Of a stretch of DNA of 64,000 bases, positions 41,246 to 49,463 are shown in pieces. The stretch is from NCBI RefSeq assembly GCF_004785665.1, contig NZ_SRPJ01000001.1, positions 310,001 to 374,000 on the forward strand. Direction: 5' to 3'. The first letter of the stretch is position 1. Every line of letters begins with the position of its first letter. Source of the DNA: Staphylococcus pragensis. GTDB lineage: Bacteria > Bacillota > Bacilli > Staphylococcales > Staphylococcaceae. The position numbers and the translations under genes were made by a program. Under the pieces are notes generated by a model. The model worked only from the letters and a program-made list of their open reading frames with translations, made no database searches and was not told where the DNA came from.

Positions 41246-42604
41246 GTGTCTATTTTTAGTAAGTTACTTAAAAAATCAAGTCCTCAACAAGGGATTGTTT
41301 TATATTATTTAATAGCCATAATTGTCGCTTTTTTATTATTAAACCTTCCTTTTGTGCATAAGCCAGGTGTGAATGTTTCGCCAATTGATACTCTGTTTGT
41401 AGCCGTTTCTGGTATCAGTGTAACAGGATTAACCCCAGTGAATATAGTTGATACATACTCTGCATTTGGGCAAATCATTATACTCATCATTCTAAATATC
41501 GGTGGTATTGGTGTCATGGCCATTGGTACGGTTTTATGGGTAGTGCTTGGTAAACACATTGGGATTCGAGAGCGTCAATTAATCATGTTAGATAATAACA
41601 AAGATACGATGAGTGGCACAGTTAAACTAATATTAGAGATTATTAAAACAATTGTCACTATTGAATTTATAGGTGCATTGTTACTAGCATTTTACTTCTA
41701 TAGAGATAATCCAGATTTAAAAAATGCATTAATGCAAGGTTTATTTGTTTCTATATCTGCTACTACAAATGGCGGTTTAGACATAACAGGTCAATCATTA
41801 ATTCCTTATGCAAATGATTATTTTGTTCAGACGATAGTAATGTTTCTTATTATCTTAGGCTCTATAGGATTTCCTGTGTTATTGGAAGTACGTGCTTATA
41901 TTAGAAATAGGGTAAGTCATTTTAGATTTTCATTATTTACTAAAATTACTACTACTACATATTTCTTTTTATTCACATTTGGGGTACTAGCTATTTTAGC
42001 ACTAGAGCATAATAACGCGTTTAAAGGGTTAAGTTGGCATCAATCATTGTTTTACGCGCTGTTTCAATCAGCTACTACTCGAAGTGCTGGATTACAGACT
42101 ATTGATGTAACGCAATTAAGCGATGCTACGAATGTAATCATGAGTATCTTAATGTTCATTGGATCTTCTCCTAGTTCTGTAGGTGGGGGTATTCGTACAA
42201 CAACATTTGCGATATTAATTCTATTTGTCATTAATTTTAATAATAATTCTGAGAAAACTTCAATCAAAGTATATAATCGAGAAATTCATGTGGTAGATAT
42301 TCAAAGATCATTTGCGGTATTTACAATGGCTTCAATTCTTACTTTTGTGAGTATGATTATTATTCTAGCCACTGAAAAAAATAACCTTAGTTTCTTGCAA
42401 GTCTTCTTTGAAGTAATGTCTGCCTTTGGTACATGTGGCTTGTCATTAGGTGTAACAGATAATATAAGTAGCATTACTAAAGTTGTTCTGATGATTCTAA
42501 TGTTTATCGGTCGTGTTGGACTAATATCATTTATTATTATGATATCAGGACGTAAAGAACCAGATAAATTTAGTTATCCTAAAGAACGTATTCAAATTGG
42601 TTAA
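41246..42604 (+). CDS. ktrD: Ktr-type potassium transporter subunit (KtrD/KtrB-like)
   Basis: This 452-residue TrkH/KtrB-family K+ channel subunit has four repeats of membrane-pore-membrane with selectivity-filter-like glycine stretches (SVTGLT, TTNGGL, TRSAG, GTCGLS). It needs a cytosolic RCK partner (KtrA/KtrC type) that is not in this window. The start is GTG at 41246 with TGAGGTGA upstream. The KtrD name rests on the position after htrA, as recalled from S. aureus. Confidence 0.88.
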   Translation: MSIFSKLLKKSSPQQGIVLYYLIAIIVAFLLLNLPFVHKPGVNVSPIDTLFVAVSGISVTGLTPVNIVDTYSAFGQIIILIILNIGGIGVMAIGTVLWVVLGKHIGIRERQLIMLDNNKDTMSGTVKLILEIIKTIVTIEFIGALLLAFYFYRDNPDLKNALMQGLFVSISATTNGGLDITGQSLIPYANDYFVQTIVMFLIILGSIGFPVLLEVRAYIRNRVSHFRFSLFTKITTTTYFFLFTFGVLAILALEHNNAFKGLSWHQSLFYALFQSATTRSAGLQTIDVTQLSDATNVIMSILMFIGSSPSSVGGGIRTTTFAILILFVINFNNNSEKTSIKVYNREIHVVDIQRSFAVFTMASILTFVSMIIILATEKNNLSFLQVFFEVMSAFGTCGLSLGVTDNISSITKVVLMILMFIGRVGLISFIIMISGRKEPDKFSYPKERIQIG

Positions 42605-42611
42605 TTCGATT

Positions 42612-42660
42612 TAGACATTTTTAAGTAAATTTATTTATGAATTTGCTTAAAATGTCTTTT
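42612..42660 (+). terminator. ktrD terminator
   Basis: AGACATTTTTAAGTAAATT pairs with AATTTGCTTAAAATGTCT with minor mismatches, followed by TTTT. Confidence 0.8.
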
Positions 42661-42737
42661 TCATTTTCAAAAAATATATCAATAACACTAAGATAATAAT
42701 AAATGTTAAACTAGCCTTAAATGAGGGGTGTGTAAAC

Positions 42738-44249
42738 GTGGATAGAAATGAAAGTTTTAATATCGATATTTTAGCAACGTCTGATATGCATAGTCAGTTT
42801 ATGAATGGAGATTTTGGATCTAATATTTATCGAGCAGGAACATATGTGAAAAATGTTAGAGAACAAAATAAAAATGTTATTTTATTAGATAGTGGGGGGA
42901 GTTTAGCTGGTTCGTTAGCTGCTCATTACTATGCAATAGTTGCCCCTTATAAACGACATCCCATGATTAAATTGATGAACGCAATGCAATATGATGCTAG
43001 TGGTATTAGTCCAGATGATTTTAAATTCGGGTTATCCTTCTTGACTAAGGCGGTTTCATTAGCACGTTTTCAGTGGTTATCAGCTAATATAGAATACGCG
43101 TTGACAAAAGAACCATATTTTTCGACGCCATATGTTATTAAAGAACTCAATAATGTAAAAATTGCTATTGTAGGCTTAACAGCTGAAGGTTTAATGAAAA
43201 ATGAATACGCAGAAATGGAACGAGACGTTAGTATTGAAAAATCATTACTTTCTGCAAAGCGCTGGATTAGATATATACATGAAAAAGAACATCCAGACTT
43301 TTTAGTGGTGATATATCATGGTGGGTTAGATAAAATTAATACAACAAATCCACGTCATGGAGAAAGTTCTCACGAAGCGGAAAAATTAATGAAAGAAATA
43401 GGTATCATCGACTTACTAATTACAGCACATCAACATCAAACTTTTATTGGTAATGATTATGAAACGACATATATTCAAGCAGGACAAAATGCACAAGATT
43501 TAGTTCATGTGAAAATAAAATTTAAAAAACGTACGAATACATTTGAAAAGGAAGCGATACAATCTGAAATCATTGATTTGAGCGACTATCCAGAAAATGA
43601 GGAACTATTAGATATAACTCGTTATGATCGAAAAGCCATTGAACATTGGTCTAAAGAGATTGTGTCAGAAAATGACTGGGGTATGCAAGTGAATGGATTA
43701 GAAGATTTATTAAGTAGAAGTCATCCATTTACACAAATAATCCATGATAGTATCAAGCTGGCTTATGATAATGATATTACCTGTGTTAATGTACCTAAAA
43801 ATGGCGAGCAAGGCTTTAAAGGCATGATTACAAACAAAGATATTTATAATGCATATCCTCATCCTGATAAGGCTATGGAGTTAACGTTAAAAGGGAGCCA
43901 AATCAAAGATATTATTGAGTATACGTATTCTTATATTCAGTTTGATCAGAATCAACTCAGTATGACAATTGTAGATGAAACGTTATGCACCTTATGGCAA
44001 GGGTTCCGTTATGAAGTGGATATGACTGAATTACCATTTTATCGTGTGACCTTAAAAGACATTAAGTTAGATAAAGCATATCGTGTAACGATGACGGATT
44101 ATACCTACAGAAATTACAAGCATTTGTTAGATAATGTTAAAGTACATCATAGTTCTTTTGACCATCCTATGAGTACACTTATTACTGAAAAATTGAAAGA
44201 TCCTGATTACAAGTTAAATGTAATTGATAATTTTCAAGTTAAAAGTTAA
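42738..44249 (+). CDS. 5'-nucleotidase/metallophosphatase-like protein with altered metal site
   Basis: This 503-residue cytosolic protein combines a calcineurin-like phosphoesterase domain (about 1-290) with a 5'-nucleotidase C-terminal domain (about 320-500). Motif I SDMHSQF, the later YHGG histidine and the AHQHQ motif are present. Two metal-ligand motifs are not: the usual GD reads GG in DSGGSLAGS, and the usual GNHE reads SPDD in ISPDDFKFG. I checked both against the DNA. No signal peptide is present, unlike exported nucleotidases. The start is GTG at 42738. It may be inactive or have a changed activity. Confidence 0.85.
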   Translation: MDRNESFNIDILATSDMHSQFMNGDFGSNIYRAGTYVKNVREQNKNVILLDSGGSLAGSLAAHYYAIVAPYKRHPMIKLMNAMQYDASGISPDDFKFGLSFLTKAVSLARFQWLSANIEYALTKEPYFSTPYVIKELNNVKIAIVGLTAEGLMKNEYAEMERDVSIEKSLLSAKRWIRYIHEKEHPDFLVVIYHGGLDKINTTNPRHGESSHEAEKLMKEIGIIDLLITAHQHQTFIGNDYETTYIQAGQNAQDLVHVKIKFKKRTNTFEKEAIQSEIIDLSDYPENEELLDITRYDRKAIEHWSKEIVSENDWGMQVNGLEDLLSRSHPFTQIIHDSIKLAYDNDITCVNVPKNGEQGFKGMITNKDIYNAYPHPDKAMELTLKGSQIKDIIEYTYSYIQFDQNQLSMTIVDETLCTLWQGFRYEVDMTELPFYRVTLKDIKLDKAYRVTMTDYTYRNYKHLLDNVKVHHSSFDHPMSTLITEKLKDPDYKLNVIDNFQVKS

Positions 44250-44310
44250 AGCTTAAATTTAAGGCTTACACTTATATAAACGGAGCATACAAATAAATTA
44301 CTTTAAAAAA

Positions 44311-44346
44311 TCTTAGCTAAATTAAACTAAGAAAAGTTTTTTTATC
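44311..44346. terminator. Weak terminator between convergent genes
   Basis: TCTTAG (44311-44316) pairs with CTAAGA (44327-44332), flanked by an A run and a T run. Confidence 0.45.
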
Positions 44347-44944
44347 CATGGAATATTAACAACAATATAATCGCAACAATTTGGCCAAGTGATGTCGTTA
44401 CAATTCGACGAGTATATTGATAACTTATTGATAATACGATTTGCGTAACAAAAGTAAAAGCTACAATCCACCATTTATCAAGATATATGAACAATGAACT
44501 TGAACATATAGCTGGAATAAGGATGACTACCCAAGTAGGTAGTTTGAAATTGCTTAATTCTTTTTGTAACACAGTTCTCATATATAGCTCATGGCATGGA
44601 ATAACAAAAATTAATGTTACTAGCATTTGCCATTTAAAATAAACACCTGTTCTACTTAATTCTTTAATAAGTTCAGGATAGGATATTTGTGAAGACAATA
44701 ATGAGAAAATTAATTGTATTATAATTAAAACAATACCTGTCAAAATACCTACGCCAATCGATGTTAATAAGCGTTTCGAATTAATATCTCTTTGATAAAA
44801 AACGTAACTTATTCCTGCTATTAACATGATTCCAGTATATAAATACCAGTATTCTTGGTGCTCACCCCACATGATAAACAAGATAAGGTGAAAAACAACA
44901 AAACTTGCAATAAACCAAATTAATGCTTTTGATATATTTTTCAT
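44342..44944 (-). CDS. CPBP/Abi-like membrane protein
   Basis: This 200-residue protein has about six hydrophobic segments. The central HELYMRTVLQKEL resembles motif 1 of CPBP intramembrane proteases (EExxxR), but His replaces the first Glu. A further helix follows with few polar residues. It lies 15 bases after a small YkvS-like gene on the same strand, probably one transcript. Protease activity is doubtful, and the family call is tentative. Confidence 0.55.
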   Translation of the reverse strand: MKNISKALIWFIASFVVFHLILFIMWGEHQEYWYLYTGIMLIAGISYVFYQRDINSKRLLTSIGVGILTGIVLIIIQLIFSLLSSQISYPELIKELSRTGVYFKWQMLVTLIFVIPCHELYMRTVLQKELSNFKLPTWVVILIPAICSSSLFIYLDKWWIVAFTFVTQIVLSISYQYTRRIVTTSLGQIVAIILLLIFHG

Positions 44945-44959
44945 TTACTATTAACCTTC

Positions 44960-45136
44960 TTATTCAACGATTTTATATCGTTTGTGATTAATAACTGTTT
45001 TTTCTGGTAAGTCTAGTTCATTGAAGTTATCCATTATAGTTAAGTCAACAATTACTGAATTATCATTAATTTTTTCAACACGGCCTCTTAAACCGTCATA
45101 AAATTCTACGATATTTCCTACTTCTGCAACAGTCAT
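44960..45136 (-). CDS. Small YkvS/DUF2187-like protein
   Basis: This 58-residue protein reads MTVAEVGNIVEFYDGLRG at the N-terminus and ends HKRYKIVE. It has a small SH3-like beta pattern (NIVEFYDGLRGRVEKI, SVIVDLTIMDN). This fits the DUF2187/YkvS family found next to lplA in staphylococci. GAGGAGG lies before the ATG. Its function is unknown. Confidence 0.8.
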   Translation of the reverse strand: MTVAEVGNIVEFYDGLRGRVEKINDNSVIVDLTIMDNFNELDLPEKTVINHKRYKIVE

Positions 45137-45336
45137 TTCGAGTCCTCCTCAAATCATAGCTAGACTATATTGTACTAAAATTTAGCTTACAAATAAACAA
45201 ATATATACTAAAAATAGAAAATAATAATTCAATTGAAAAATTAATGTCATATTTGAGTATATAATTGGCAATAATTTTTTATTTAAGGCATAACTAATAT
45301 AAGGGCATATATGAGAAATATTAAGGAGAGATAAAT

Positions 45337-46326
45337 ATGAAATTCGTAAGTAATAATAATATTACCGATCCTACAATAAATCTTGCCATGGAAGAATATG
45401 TATTAAAACATTTACCTGTTGATGATAGCTACTTTTTATTTTATGTAAATGAGCCGTCTATTATTGTTGGTAAAAATCAAAATACCATCGAAGAAGTTAA
45501 TAAACAATACGTAGACGAACATAACATTCACGTAGTGAGACGTATTTCTGGAGGCGGCGCAGTATACCATGATCAAGGTAATTTAAATTTTAGTTTTATT
45601 ACGGATGATGATGGTAATAGCTTCCATAATTTTAAAAAATTTACAGAACCGATTGTGCAAGCTTTACAATCTATGGGTGTAAATGCAGAAATGACAGGGC
45701 GAAATGATATTCAAGTAGGGCAAGCTAAAATTTCAGGAAATGCAATGGTTAAAGTGAAAGAAAGAATGTTTAGTCATGGCACGCTTATGTTGAATAGTGA
45801 CTTGGGAGAAGTTCAAAATGCGCTAAAAGTTAATCCTAAAAAAATTCAATCAAAAGGTGTGAAATCTGTACGTAAACGTGTTGCTAATATTGATGAGTTT
45901 TTAGAAGAATCCATCTCTATTGATGAGTTTAAACAAATTATTTTAAAAACAATCTTTGGGGAGCATGAAGTTGAAGAATACAAACTTACAGATGAAGATT
46001 GGAAAAATATTGAACAACTAAGTAATGAAAAATATCGTACATGGGATTGGAACTTTGGTAGAAATCCAAAATATAATTTCGAACGTGATGAAAAATTTGA
46101 AAAAGGATTTGTACAAATCAAATTTGATGTTAAGCAAGGCAAAATAGAACACGCAAGAATCTTTGGTGATTTCTTCGGTGAGGGAAATGTCAGTGAACTA
46201 GAAGAAGCGCTTATTGGTGTATTACATGATTACACACACATTAAAGAAGCCATGGCTGACTTTGATTTCTATCATTACTTCGGAGATATTGAAAAAGATG
46301 AAATCTTAAAATTAATGTCTTATTAG
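45337..46326 (+). CDS. lplA: Lipoate-protein ligase A
   Basis: This 329-residue enzyme activates free lipoate with ATP and attaches it to lipoyl domains. The motif RRISGGGAVYHDQGNLNFSF (about 68-87) binds lipoyl-AMP, and the C-terminal accessory domain is present. AAGGAGAG precedes the ATG. This is the last chromosomal gene before the prophage, and its reading frame is intact. Confidence 0.94.
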   Translation: MKFVSNNNITDPTINLAMEEYVLKHLPVDDSYFLFYVNEPSIIVGKNQNTIEEVNKQYVDEHNIHVVRRISGGGAVYHDQGNLNFSFITDDDGNSFHNFKKFTEPIVQALQSMGVNAEMTGRNDIQVGQAKISGNAMVKVKERMFSHGTLMLNSDLGEVQNALKVNPKKIQSKGVKSVRKRVANIDEFLEESISIDEFKQIILKTIFGEHEVEEYKLTDEDWKNIEQLSNEKYRTWDWNFGRNPKYNFERDEKFEKGFVQIKFDVKQGKIEHARIFGDFFGEGNVSELEEALIGVLHDYTHIKEAMADFDFYHYFGDIEKDEILKLMSY

Positions 46327-46334
46327 ATAGAGAA

Positions 46335-46375
46335 AAGCGGTTAACAGAGGATAACACCTGTTAGCCGCTTCATTT
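46335..46375 (+). terminator. lplA terminator
   Basis: AAGCGGTTAACAG (46335-46347) pairs with CTGTTAGCCGCTT (46358-46370) and is followed by CATTTTT. Confidence 0.85.
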
Positions 46376-46654
46376 TTAATGTGGACAACAAAGTGGACAA
46401 CGAACAATAATTTAGTGGTGATGTTGTCCACTCGTTGACAAAAATTTAAGGATTCTAGAATAAATTGAGCAAGTTAATTTTATTTCAACAAATCAAATTA
46501 GCTTAAAACCCCGTTAAATCGGGCTTTTATAAACGATAATAGAAAAGAAAAAACCACCGAAAAAACGGTGGTTTTAAATGACGGAAACGGAGGGATTGTC
46601 TGTTACCTTTAAATAAGGGGTTTCAAGCACTTCGTTGTCGACTTGTTGTCGGTT
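46376..46654. other. Chromosome-prophage junction (attL expected here)
   Basis: This 279-bp non-coding stretch lies between the lplA terminator and the integrase stop. It contains repeated GTGGACAAC motifs (around 46381-46402) and an opposing GTTGTCCAC (46424 region). The core attL must lie here, but cannot be placed because the right end of the prophage is outside the window. Two hairpins near the int side are listed separately. Confidence 0.5.
46504..46575 (-). terminator. Tandem terminators after the integrase gene
   Basis: Two hairpins lie on the minus strand: AAAACCACCG/CGGTGGTTTT (46548-46575), followed by a T-rich tail, and AAACCCCG/CGGGCTTT (46505-46528) with one mismatch. Confidence 0.75.
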
Positions 46655-47716
46655 TTAGAAAAAAGAGAGTTTTGAATCTAACATTTCATCTTCTTGCGAT
46701 TTCATCTCATCAAGTAAGTGGCTATATACTCGCCATGTAATTTCTATGTTTGCATGACCCAATCTCTTACTAACATATTGTATACTAAAACCATGACCTA
46801 ATAACATTGAAGCATGCGTGTGTCTTAGAGAGTGAAGTCCATAATCGCTTTTCAATTCGTTTTTGGCCAATATGTTCCTCATTGCAGTTGTTACTGCTTT
46901 GTTAGTAATGAGTGAAATACCAGTATTAAATATATAACCGTCTTTATGAAGTGGCTTAGAATTTATCACATCTATGATATGTTTCATATCTTTAGAAGTA
47001 ATCGCTACATGACGGTCGGCTGATTTAGTCTTAGTTCCTCTCAAGTGGATAGTGTTTTGGCTTTTATTGATATCCACTCTTTTGAGTTTCTGAACTTCAC
47101 TAAATCTAGCACCCGTTGCTATCAATATATAAATTGCTAGATACGATAAATGTGATTTAGTAGATGAGGTTTGTTTTAATAATTGGTAGTCTTTTAAAGA
47201 TAAATACTTTTGCTTTTCACTCATTGCTGCTTTTTTCTCATAGATTGGCGCATTCCACGTAGGGTCTTTATAAATTAGACGTTCATTTAATGCGTCTTTA
47301 AAAGCTTGAGAGAAACAATTGTTTAATTTTTTTACGCTTTCTTTTGTTCTACCTTCTTTTCTACCACCAATAAATTGACCTTCAGCATATTCTTTAAGCA
47401 TTTCTCTGTAACCTAATTGACTGACATCTTTAATGAGAATAGAACCAAACTTTTCCTCAAACACATTTAAAGCACTATAATATCTGTTTAGTGTGGATTG
47501 AGATACTCTATCTACTTTATTTACTTTAATCCATCTTTCAAAGTATTCTATAAAGGTTATATCGTTTGCTAATTGACCACCTTTACTTAGATCAATGTAT
47601 AACTCTCTTTCAGCTTGTATAGCGTCTTTTTTAGTTCTAAACCCTCTTTTTCTGTATCGTTTTCCTTCATATTGGAAATCGTAAGTCCAAGTGCCTTTAA
47701 TCTTTTTAACAGACAT
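46655..47716 (-). CDS. int: Phage tyrosine integrase
   Basis: This 353-residue site-specific recombinase integrates and excises the prophage. It has an N-terminal Arm-type DNA-binding domain (MSVKKIKGTWTYDFQYEGK), a core-binding SAM-like domain and a catalytic domain. The catalytic Arg is in ATGARFSEV, the HxxR box in HSLRHTH, and the nucleophile Tyr in WRVYSHLL. I chose the ATG at 47716 because AAAGGATGG is upstream; the ATG at 47725 directly abuts that site. A LexA-type box lies about 60 bases upstream. Confidence 0.95.
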   Translation of the reverse strand: MSVKKIKGTWTYDFQYEGKRYRKRGFRTKKDAIQAERELYIDLSKGGQLANDITFIEYFERWIKVNKVDRVSQSTLNRYYSALNVFEEKFGSILIKDVSQLGYREMLKEYAEGQFIGGRKEGRTKESVKKLNNCFSQAFKDALNERLIYKDPTWNAPIYEKKAAMSEKQKYLSLKDYQLLKQTSSTKSHLSYLAIYILIATGARFSEVQKLKRVDINKSQNTIHLRGTKTKSADRHVAITSKDMKHIIDVINSKPLHKDGYIFNTGISLITNKAVTTAMRNILAKNELKSDYGLHSLRHTHASMLLGHGFSIQYVSKRLGHANIEITWRVYSHLLDEMKSQEDEMLDSKLSFF

Positions 47717-47772
47717 AAAATCCATCCTTTCTAAAATATTTCCGTTTTGGTTATGGTTTTCACCTCCTTTAA

Positions 47773-47786
47773 AGAACGTATGTTCG
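47773..47786 (-). promoter_or_regulatory. LexA-type SOS box upstream of int
   Basis: On the minus strand the sequence is CGAACATACGTTCT, which fits the Gram-positive LexA/DinR box CGAACRNRYGTTYC at 13 of 14 positions. It lies between the upstream terminator and the int start, suggesting SOS control of integrase expression. Confidence 0.7.
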
Positions 47787-47805
47787 ACTGAATGGTTAAA
47801 AAAAT

Positions 47806-47835
47806 AATAAGGGTAGGCGGGCTACCTGTAATATT
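47806..47835. repeat. Hairpin repeat, copy 1
   Basis: AATAAGGGTAGGCGGGCTAC and the following ten bases form a GGTAG/CTACC hairpin. A close copy occurs at 49065-49095. Confidence 0.6.
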
Positions 47836-47839
47836 GCAT

Positions 47840-47871
47840 AAAAAAAAGACCAGATGAATTAACATCTGGTC
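47840..47871 (-). terminator. Terminator after the MazF/PemK-family gene
   Basis: On the minus strand GACCAGATG pairs with CATCTGGTC around a six-base loop and is followed by eight T residues. Further hairpins (CCGG/CCGG, CTACT/AGTAG, GCGG/CCGC) fill 47872-47935. Confidence 0.9.
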
Positions 47872-47967
47872 ACCGGAATTTCACCGGGAATGAGCTACTT
47901 ATTAAAGTAGAAAGCGGGATTTCACCGCGAATTGTTAATATAAATGTACCAGATGTTACCCTTAATT

Positions 47968-48786
47968 TCAACTTTTTATGAATCTGATTATTATTTGTTT
48001 CTCAATTTTCTTTAAATCATCAGTGCTAATTCTGATTTTTCCTGTAGGATCTTCACTGTTTATTTTTTGAATTCTTTTTTTACTTATTGTAGTTATTGCA
48101 GAAACATTTGCAAAAGATTGTTTGTTTTTATGTCTATTGAAAACTTTCCGCACAAGTTTAATATTTTCTGCTTTCTTTTTCATTTTAGATATTTTTTCTT
48201 TGAAATTATCAGCTTCTTCTTTTATCAAATTTTCAATTTCTTCATATTGCTTATCTATATGTTCTTCCGTTAAATAACCATATTTAAATAGTAAGGCGCT
48301 TCTCTCCGCTTTGGATTTTATATAAGATTCATGTTTATCCATTATTAGATTAGCAAAATCACCAATTTTATCAGCTTCATCAGTTAATTCCTTAACTTTC
48401 TTATTCAATTCATCTATAGTAATGTCAAAAATAGAAGAGGTTAGTTGTTTATAATGAGTTGAATTTTTTGAAGATAAAGGTACTACTGTGAGAGTGCTTT
48501 TCTTGGGATTATCTTTTTTATCCATGACGATACAGAAATGATTGCCAGAAAATTCATTACCAATATTGCTACCTAAGTTTACATAAATGATAGTGCCTCT
48601 TTTGTACGTTGAATATAATTTATAGTTGCTTTTGTTTTCTTCTAGTAATTGAGTTGTATAAAAATCTAACCACTCAGGTAAATACTTAATTTTCCTATTT
48701 TCTATATTTGCATCATTGTAAATATCAATCAATTTTGTTGTGATATTTAAAAAGGATTTATAAACTTTTTCATTATTATTCTCCAT
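47968..48786 (-). CDS. MazF/PemK-family toxin-like protein
   Basis: This 272-residue protein has a MazF/PemK-like core at about 60-115 (YKRGTIIYVNLGS, then NEFSGNHFCIVMDK and VVPLSSK). A long Lys/Glu-rich coiled-coil-like region follows (about 125-210), then a basic C-terminus. The usual Arg-Pro after the glycine is His-Phe, and the usual Thr in PLT is Ser, so RNase activity is uncertain. Its AAAGGAGG ribosome site lies inside the last codons of the upstream 60-residue gene. Proteins of this type occur in staphylococcal phage lysogeny modules. Confidence 0.75.
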   Translation of the reverse strand: MENNNEKVYKSFLNITTKLIDIYNDANIENRKIKYLPEWLDFYTTQLLEENKSNYKLYSTYKRGTIIYVNLGSNIGNEFSGNHFCIVMDKKDNPKKSTLTVVPLSSKNSTHYKQLTSSIFDITIDELNKKVKELTDEADKIGDFANLIMDKHESYIKSKAERSALLFKYGYLTEEHIDKQYEEIENLIKEEADNFKEKISKMKKKAENIKLVRKVFNRHKNKQSFANVSAITTISKKRIQKINSEDPTGKIRISTDDLKKIEKQIIIRFIKS

Positions 48787-48789
48787 CCC

Positions 48790-48972
48790 TCAACCTCCTT
48801 TGTTTAAATAATCTTCGTCTTCATCTACTTTACTTTCAATAATTTTAAGCACTTTTCTTACTTTATAAGATGTGGTATCTTTAGGTAAAGAATAGGTGAA
48901 GTAATTATTTTTAATCGTTTTCACTTCGTAAACAATTTCACTTGATTTTATTTTGCAGTTTAAAATTATCAA
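48790..48972 (-). CDS. Small protein coupled to the MazF/PemK-family gene
   Basis: This 60-residue protein is charged (ending SKVDEDEDYLNKGG) with no recognised domain. I chose the TTG at 48972 because AGGAG lies seven bases upstream; a longer reading to 49002 has no ribosome site. It ends three bases before the toxin-like start, so the two are translationally coupled. Position and size would suit an antitoxin, but this is inference only. Confidence 0.6.
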   Translation of the reverse strand: MIILNCKIKSSEIVYEVKTIKNNYFTYSLPKDTTSYKVRKVLKIIESKVDEDEDYLNKGG

Positions 48973-49064
48973 TTCTAGTCTCCTTAAAATAGATAAATTC
49001 AATACACCTCATACAATTTAAATACTCCCAACGACTTCAATGTAATACCATGATTGCCATAATG

Positions 49065-49095
49065 AATAAGGGTAAGCCTGCTACCCTGGAATATT
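49065..49095. repeat. Hairpin repeat, copy 2
   Basis: AATAAGGGTAAGCCTGCTAC and the following bases form GGGTA/TACCC and match 47806-47835 in the same orientation. This copy follows the stop of the lipoprotein gene. Confidence 0.6.
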
Positions 49096-49405
49096 AATCT
49101 TCAGCTTCGTCAACAAGTGCGTTATATTCTTTAAGTAAAGCGTTATATTTGGACTGAGAAACACTATTTGATACTTTTGATTTACTTTCTGGTTTGTTTA
49201 TCATTGTATTATAGTCATCTACTAAAGAGTTATATTGTTGAGCGGTATACGTACGACTTTGTTTTTTACTAGATTGATTTTCTGAATCCTTATTTCTCTT
49301 CGAAGCGTTCGACTTCTTATTATCTTTATTCGAGTTATCCCCAACTTGTCCACATGCTCCTAAAATTAATGTGCTTGCGAAAATTAATGCTAAGAATTTT
49401 TTCAT
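49094..49405 (-). CDS. Prophage-encoded small lipoprotein
   Basis: This 103-residue protein has a lipoprotein signal with lipobox LGAC (cysteine near residue 18). A Lys/Asn/Ser-rich linker follows, and then two imperfect repeats: QYNSLVDDYNTMI and KYNALLKEYNALV. It is expressed from the lysogeny strand and so probably acts on the lysogen surface. AAAGGGGA precedes the ATG. Phage exclusion or envelope modification is possible but unproven. Confidence 0.75.
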   Translation of the reverse strand: MKKFLALIFASTLILGACGQVGDNSNKDNKKSNASKRNKDSENQSSKKQSRTYTAQQYNSLVDDYNTMINKPESKSKVSNSVSQSKYNALLKEYNALVDEAED

Positions 49406-49463
49406 AATATATATCCCCTTTGGTTTGTTTTTAATAATAAGATTTTATAAAAACATTAATTTC

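Noticed and set aside
46577-46600. tRNA-like stretch TGACGGAAACGGAGGGATT near the integrase end
   Set aside because: It resembles the 3' part of some reversed tRNA genes, but the flanking bases do not fold into a cloverleaf and no anticodon arm is present.
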